A DNA stretch of 64,000 bases from Cliona cf. orientalis (Eukaryota > Porifera > Demospongiae > Clionaida > Clionaidae). The position numbers were made by a program, and so were the translations under genes. The stretch is from positions 4,898,001 through 4,962,000 of the forward strand of contig OZ005702.1 in NCBI GenBank assembly GCA_963930775.1, read 5' to 3'. Below the pieces are notes generated by a model, which saw only the letters and a list, made by a program, of their open reading frames with translations, ran no database searches and was not told the DNA's origin. Shown in pieces: positions 57,301 to 64,000 of this stretch; positions within the stretch are counted from its first letter, which is position 1, and every line of letters begins with the position of its first letter.

Positions 57301-60300
57301 ATTTGATGGATCAGAATCCAAAATTTCAAAGTAACGCAAGTATTCAATTAAGTAAGTCATTTTTAAAGCATGATTTGCCTTTGCACTTCAGACTCCAGTC
57401 CACTATCATAGACAAGTTTGGCAGTGATTGCTTGAAGAATGTAATGAAATCATTTCATAACTATGTGTTTACAAGAAAGTCAACTGTAGAGCAGCTAGTA
57501 TCTTTGCCACCAATCCCATCTCAAATTTCCAAATATTTCATATCCGTTGAGAGTAGAAACAGAGAAGAGCCTTCAGGTTGCAGACTAGCAAGACTGCTCA
57601 ATTTTCAAGCTAGGTTCTGCACCAATGTCAATATTGATGAAGTATGTTTTATCATGGATAAAATAAAAACAGAAACAAGTGGCTCATTTATTGTTAAGTG
57701 GTATGTACCATCCAATATAGCATTGGAGTTACTGAAATCTGCTAATCAATTCAATCTCAAGCAGACTGAGCTCTTTCAAGAAATGAACATACCTTCACTA
57801 CGGCTTGGTGGTATGTGGTTTTATAACTATCAACTAACACCTTTTGGTATTCAACTAAGGAAACGATACCAGCAGTCCCAGGGCTTACCACCTCCAGTTG
57901 AATGGATTCCTTCACCAACAAGGAAAATATTCCGACTAGCTATGATCCAGAGAGAGAGAGTGCAACGAGGTCAAATAATAGACAGATCAGTACGAATGAC
58001 CATCAGTGGTAGGGTAGATGATATTCTTCATGCTAAATCTCCAGTAGAACTTGAACACATCTTCAGAAATACACTACATGGAGGTGAGGTCATTTTGATT
58101 GAAGGAGCCCCAGGGTCTGGCAAGAGTACTCTAACAGTCCACGTCTGTCAGAGATGGGGCAAAGGAGAGTTATTTCAACAATTCACTGTTGTGATCCTTG
58201 TCCAGTTACGAGACCCAGCAGTGCAAAGAGCACAGACCATAGCTGACCTGCTTCCTGTTGAAAATGCTGAGGAGGTAGCTGCTGAACTTACAGCTACTAA
58301 TGGACGTGGTGTCCTGTGGGTCCTTGATGGGTGGGATGAGCTCCCACCTCACCTACAGTCGAAATCCATATTCTGTCAACTTATCAATAAAATGCTTAGC
58401 GAATGTTCACTCATAGTCACCTCTCGTCCAATTTCATCAGCTGACCTACACCCAAAGGTCTCTTCACGAATTGAGGTGTTGGGGTTCACCCCAGAGGAGC
58501 AGAGGCAGTACTTCACTGAGTGTCTCAAGGGAGACACCAATGCTTTAGAAGCCTTACTTGAGAAGATCCAAGAGAACCCTGTGGTACAAAGCATTTGCTA
58601 CCTTCCACTCAATGCTGCTTTTGTAGTACACACTTTCAAATACAGGGATCAATCACTACCCAACACTGAGTATGACATCTACTTATCAGTCATTCTCAGC
58701 TGCATTCAACGCCATTATGAGAGAGAGGGCAGAGGTCATATGCATGGCCTACCTAGAGAGCTAGCATCTTTTGATGATCTTTCTAGGAGTGAAGCAGTGA
58801 GAGAGCCTTTTCAGTGTCTCTGTGAGCTTGCCTATCGTGGTGTGATGGAGAACAAAGTGACCTTCTCTTCCAGTGACTTGCCTCAAGGTTCCAACACACT
58901 CAGTCTTCTTCAAGCAATAGAGAGCTTTCTCCAAAGTGGAAAGTCTGTGTTCTATAATTTCCTTCACCTATCCATCCAAGAGGTTTTGTCAGCCTATTAC
59001 ATAACCACAAAATTGTCAGATAGTGAGCAGGTGTCTCAATTCCAGCAGTTGTTCAACCAGCCTCGTTTTGCTGCTGTATTTCAGTTTTATGCTGCCATCA
59101 CCAAGTTGAAGAGTCCAGGGATACGACAAGTCGTTGATAGAATAGTAGAAGCCAAGTCCAAGCCTCTCTTAGTGTCTCTTCTTCGCTGCTTACACGAGGC
59201 TCAGGATCTTACCCTGTGCCTTTATGTAGCTGAGAGACTAGAATATAAGCTAGATCTTAGTGAGACCTCTCTCAGTCCACTGGATTGTCTCTCTGTTAGT
59301 TTTTTCCTCTTCTCTATTACTGGTGACAAGATCAGCGCTAATCTTGCCCAATGCCAAATTGGTGATCTTGGTGCGAAGTGTCTGACAAAGTGTCTTTCAA
59401 TGACCAGTTATACTGACCTTGTAACTGTTAACCTTAAAGGCAATAACATTTGTAATGAAGGAGCTTCATGTGTTGCTAAAATACTTTATTTTATCGAAAA
59501 TTTACATCTAGATGTATCAGAAAATCCAATAGGAGATGCTGGCGCTTCTTTAATATTGGAAGCTTTGCAAACAACCTCTACACTAAAGTTTTTAACTCTT
59601 GTTGGGTATGCAGTCTTTGCAGTGATGGTTGAAGATATTCTGATTGCACTTGATCAAAATAATTCCCTAAATAAATTTACCGTATTTTTGAATAATTCAG
59701 CAGGCAAGGAGGTAACACAACCATCTCTCGATCTAATAGCTAGTGTTGATAAGGATGCAAAATTATCTGCGTTTACAAACCTAGATAAAATTATGAAAGA
59801 TACACCACAACCTTCACTGAATCTAATATCTTGTCTTTCTTCTTCTGAGGAATCAAATTCGTTTATCATTACGTGGTGTATACCGTCAGTTCCTATATCC
59901 TATTTGATGGAATTAGCTAAACAAATTGAAATGGGCTCCTTTGAAATGAAACACATTCTTTCACTATCTGTTGGTAATCAATGGCTATACAATATAAAAC
60001 TAAATCCATTTGGTTCTATACTAAAACAACAATACCAGCAGTCCCAGGGCTCACCATCTCCAGTTGAAGGGATTCCCTCATCAACAAAGAAAATATTCCA
60101 ACTAGCTATGATCCAGAGAGAGAGAGTGCATCAAGGATATAATATTAAAAATATAATATTCTTTCCAGAGTCCATTAGTGTTAGGGTAGATGATGTTCCG
60201 CTAGTGAAACTTGAACACATCTTCAGAAACACACTACATGGAAGTGAGATCATTTTGATTGAAGGAGCTCCAGGGTCTGGGAAGAGTACTCTAACAGTCC

Positions 60301-62229
60301 ACATTTGTCAAAGATGGGGCAAAGGAGAGTTATTTCAACAGTTCACTGTTGTGATCCTTGTCCAGTTACGTGACCCAGCAGTACAAAGAGCACAGACCAT
60401 AGCTGACCTGCTTCCTGTTGGAAATGCTGAGGAGATGGCTGCTGAAATAATAGCTACTAATGGACGTGGTGTCCTGTGGGTCCTTGATGGGTGGGATGAG
60501 CTCCCACCTCACCTACAGCAAGACTCCATATTCCATCAACTTCTACCACCACAGCCTAGACTAAGTCAACTTATCGAGAGAATGCTTTGTGAATGTTCAG
60601 TTATAGTCACCTCTCGTCCAATTTCATCAGGTGACCTACACCCAGTGGTCTCTTCACGAATTTAGGTGTTGGGTTTCACCCCAGAGGAGCAGATGCAGTA
60701 CTTCACTGAGTGTCTCAAGGGAGACACCAAAGCTTTAGAAACCCTACTTGAGAAGATCCAAGAGAACCCTGTGGTACAAAGCATCTGCTACCTTCCACTC
60801 AATGCTGCTTTCATAGCACAGACTTTCAAATACAGGGATCAATCACTACCCAACACTGAGTATGAGATCTACTTATCAGTCATTCTCAACTGCATTCAAC
60901 GCCATTATGACAGGGAGGGCAGAGGCCATGACCTACCTAGAGAGCTAGCATCTTTAGATGATCTTTCCAGGATTGAAGCAGTGAGAGAGCCTTTTCAGTG
61001 TCTCTGTGAGCTTGCCTATCGTGGTGTGATGGAGAACAAAGTGACCTTCTCTTCCAGTGACTTGCCTCAAGGTTCCAACACATTCAGTCTTCTTCAAGCA
61101 ATAGAGAGCTTTCCCAAATGTGGAAAGTCTGTGTTCTATAATTTCCTTCACCTATCCATCCAAGAGGTTTTGTCAGCCTATTATGTGACCACAAAATTGT
61201 CAGATAGTGAGCAGGTGTCTCAATTCCAGCAGTTGTTCAACCAGCCTTGTTTTGCTGCTGTGCTTCAATTTTATGCTGCCATCACCAAGTTGAAGAGTCC
61301 AGGGATGCGACAAGTTATTGCTAGAATAGTAGAAGCCAAATCCAAGTCTCTCTTAGTGTCTCTTCTTCACTGCTTACACGAAGCTCAGGATTCTGTCCTC
61401 TGCCTTTATGTAGCTGAGAGACTAGAGTATAGGCTAGATCTTAGTGAGACCTCGCTCAGTCCACTGGACTGTCTCTCTGTTAGTTTTTTACTTTACTCTC
61501 TTTCTGGTAGGTTATTTACCATTAACCTTAGGCGATGCTATTTTGGTGATCTTGGTACACATTGCTTGTCAAAGTATCTACATAAAGATTATAACTTGGG
61601 CTATGTCAATAAAATAGCCATTGACCTTTCTGACAATGGATTTCGTAAAGAGAGTGCTTTACATAATATTGCTAGGATGCTTTACTTTATTGAACATCTA
61701 TACTTGTCTTATAATCCAATTGGAGACACTGGAGCATCCTTGATATCTGAAACTGTTAGAGAAACTACTTCATTCAAGACTTTAATCATCTACGACTGTA
61801 ACATCACTTCAAGAGGGGTTGAAGATCTTTCAAGAGCACTAGCTCAAAATGGTTCCCTGGAGAAGTTGGACATTGGTGAGAATATCCTAGGAGATGATGG
61901 AATAAGCCACGTGGCTGAGGCACTCAAACAAAACAAACAACTGAAGGAACTCTGGATTGGTGAATGTGGAATGACAGATAAAGGAGCAGCTTCTCTGGCC
62001 AGTGCTCTCACTGTCAACAACTCTCTCAAACTATTGCATATTGGTGGAGAAAAAGGAAGACTAACGGAAGATGGAGTCTTAGTAATTGCTCAATCATTAG
62101 CTAACAAATCATTGTTTGTGAAGCTAGCAATCCCTGAAACCTTTGCCTCTACTACTGCTGATCATTTAGTAAGTCTGAAGGTCAATAAAACAAGGAAAAC
62201 AAATGGACTCCCACCCATTGAAGTTAAAG
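54311..62229 (+). pseudogene. NLR3 main exon: modules and two NACHT-LRR blocks; disrupted
   Basis: The exon runs from the acceptor TTGGTCGTAG to the donor GTGAGTATAC. Five modules lie at about 54577-57825. NACHT 1 follows (GAPGSGKST about 58105, VLWVLDGWDELPP about 58315, VTSRP about 58420) with a short LRR block to about 59690. A partial sixth module lies at 59840-60000, then NACHT 2 (GAPGSGKST about 60265, VLWVLDGWDELPP about 60475, VTSRP about 60610) and a second LRR block to about 62130. Two lesions are visible. Four bases (AGTG in the paralogues) are missing near 55070, and a GAG-to-TAG nonsense codon lies at 60663-60665. Restoring four bases makes the exon 7923 nt, phase 1 to phase 1. 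The part between the lesions is a clean 1868-codon frame, so decay is recent or the lesions are assembly errors. The joining CARD exon is at 48493. Confidence 0.88.
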
Positions 62230-62307
62230 GTGAGTATACTGTATGTTTATTGTATGATATCAACCAGCTTGCTATGTTTACATTACATTATTTTTGTTTG
62301 CTTAATA

Positions 62308-63235
62308 AGATATTAGAGCTCTCTTGAGCACAATACCCCTTCGTGTCATGGCATTAGCTACACGTTTCAGCGTAGCATGCAGAAATGGGAGTAAAAGGTT
62401 GGGGGTAGGGCTACTATAGTAATAATTAAGGATTGGGGACGAGGCTAATGTTATACTTGCACAGCTGCAGTGTTTAAGGTTGAATTGCACAGCAGCAACA
62501 ATCCTGGAGTGTTGCATCAAACTCCACACTGCAGTGCCGATATCAAGTCAACTTCCCTCACAGTAGCCTCCAATTCTTAAGGATATTTGCTAGCTTCTTC
62601 AAAACATCTTGAAGGTCTATGGTGCAAAACCTTGGTGCAAGACTAAAGTAGTATTGCATATTCAATATTATTATCGCTGCAAGTTGCTCACTTGGGTCCA
62701 AGCACTGCATGCATACATACATGTACAAGCTTAGCTAGCCAGAGAGTCAAAGGATACCACAAGAATGCACATGGCATGGCAGCTAAACATACATACTATT
62801 AGAGTTGAAAAGAAGCCATCGTCGGCTGCATCCGTTGAAAGGTCGCCAGTGAGCTGAGCAAGGAAGGTGGCGGCAGTGATAAGCATTGATAATTTTTGCA
62901 ACTGTGCCTAAAGCACATTCGGTGAGGGTTAATGATACGTACATACTGTATATAGCATGCGATATACAGCGTTTTATTTAAAAGTAAACTCACGCTACCG
63001 CTGGCCGGGGGAAAGTCAAGAAGCTTAGAATCAGTAAATGACGCCAAAACTGGCTAACAAAGCATTTTCGGCGAAATCCACATAAATCATATATTATTTG
63101 GAACACCATAAGGAATCATATGACGCCGCATTATGGACTCGCAAACGAGGTATGTAGCAATTAGCTTGGTAACAGACAGGCAGACACACAGAATGACTAC
63201 CGTAATCCTCTGGTGTATGCGCTTAGGGATAAAAA
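62308..63235 (+). repeat. Dispersed repeat R, copy 3, in the NLR3 last intron
   Basis: Collinear with 21028-21965. It separates the NLR3 donor (62230) from its tail exon (63297). NLR1 and NLR2 have only about 125-260 bp there, so this is an insertion of about 0.93 kb. The flanking texts TTTGCTTAATAAG and AAATACAGCTTCTTC match the uninterrupted NLR1 intron. Confidence 0.8.
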
Positions 63236-63296
63236 TACAGCTTCTTCACAGTGGATAGTTCTTTATACAGTTGCAACATTAATTTTGTTTATGCAG

Positions 63297-63337
63297 CTAC
63301 TGGAATTATATCACGTCGTGTTCCGACCGAGTGCTGA
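63297..63337 (+). CDS. NLR3 last coding exon
   Basis: After the acceptor TTGTTTATGCAG, the phase-1 exon encodes ATGIISRRVPTEC and TGA, homologous to the NLR1 and NLR2 tails. The terminal residues diverge (PTEC against PSKY), consistent with relaxed constraint in a disrupted gene. Confidence 0.65.
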
Positions 63338-63439
63338 TTCTTACAGTCCCCCCTCACTTGCTGATGTCACATGACCAGCTAAGACCACAACATTACAACT
63401 GCCAATACAAATCAAAGGTTTATTGGTAACCTCAACAAT

Positions 63440-64000
63440 ATAATCTCACTCAATCCCAAGTGACCCCTGCCCCCAGTGAGTCTGACGATGTTTTGCATGG
63501 ACACACAGTCTGTCCCAGTCTTTCAGTGCAATGCATCTGTTCTTGTTCACTGCAGACCTCTCCATGTGCACAGTTAGCTACTCAGTAGTAACTTTGATGT
63601 TGATTGGAGCCCACAGTTTCAGTCCGGGCAGTGAGTTGGACTCCAGCTACTGAACATGTCAGCAGTGATAATAAGTTTGTCCTTGTGCACTGACTCTGTG
63701 ATGTTTGTCTTATTGAGTTTTGTTAGTTGTGTGGTTCCATTCTCAGTCTGGCTGGGCCATCACACTCCAGTCATCATGGTTTAATTGTGCTGAGTCAGCA
63801 GGGGCTGGGGCAGGGTTCAGAGGTCATTAGTGTTGTGTTTGGTTAGTTGTATGTTGGTTGTGGTTTTAGTGTGTTCATGTGATGTCATTCACTAGCTTTG
63901 TTGTCTTGTTCCATAGTTTTGTGTGTGCACATGTCTGTGGTTTGTCTGGTCATTTTCCATTCCTTTTTGTTGTCCCTTTAGCCTACAGTTTCATTGCTAG
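63440..64000 (+). repeat. Segment shared downstream of each NLR, copy 3 (cut by window end)
   Basis: Matches 29780-30300 and 43080-43640 closely. By position, a third SCAMP copy should begin about 0.9 kb beyond the window end. Confidence 0.7.

Noticed and set aside
26211..58594. Minus-strand frames of about 70-120 codons opposite the NACHT regions
   Set aside because: They are shadows of the conserved + strand NACHT coding sequence, repeated in each paralogue.

Overview
This is eukaryotic, animal-type DNA. Genes are split by GT-AG introns, several proteins are typical of animals, and most of the intergenic space is small inverted-repeat transposons. The large NACHT-LRR (NLR) genes with sponge-style N-terminal modules, together with the abundance of MITEs, point to a demosponge close to Amphimedon queenslandica. 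That assignment is recognition from memory; I could not search. Layout: three paralogous NLR genes lie on the + strand (main exons 22277-28009, 38519-42780 and 54311-62229). Each is followed by a tiny last coding exon. Genes 1 and 2 are then followed by a SCAMP (secretory carrier membrane protein) gene, at 31791-34864 and 44462-47963, and the window ends just inside the region where a third SCAMP would be expected. The locus is therefore a series of duplicated NLR-SCAMP units; the best-matched spacing, between units 2 and 3, is about 13 kb. NLR2 and NLR3 start with a CARD-like exon (35568, 48493). NLR1 instead seems to use a death-domain exon (7032-7367) and an acidic linker exon (16416-16601). 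Nearly all NLR exon boundaries are phase 1, which permits this kind of N-terminal swapping. NLR proteins: upstream of the NACHT ATPase there is a tandem array of a roughly 220-residue module that I cannot assign to a named domain (five copies in NLR1, two in NLR2, five plus a partial one in NLR3). NLR3 has two NACHT-LRR blocks in one exon, and NLR2 carries the collapsed remains of a second block. Only NLR1 is free of visible lesions. NLR2 has a 1-nt deletion and an altered CARD donor; NLR3 has a 4-nt deletion and a nonsense codon. SCAMP1 looks intact apart from an unfound first exon; SCAMP2 is a pseudogene. Region 9.5-15.7 kb is a 6.1-kb DNA transposon with a 9-bp target duplication. It carries a broken RecQ-type helicase gene (+) and a broken multi-exon transposase-like gene (-) resembling the DUF6589 group, and it sits in the apparent intron between the death-domain and linker exons. 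The rest holds many MITE families (a set with TACCGT termini and a set with TATGTGACC termini), a 0.7-kb foldback, a three-copy satellite and long G/C homopolymers. I found no tRNA, rRNA or CRISPR.
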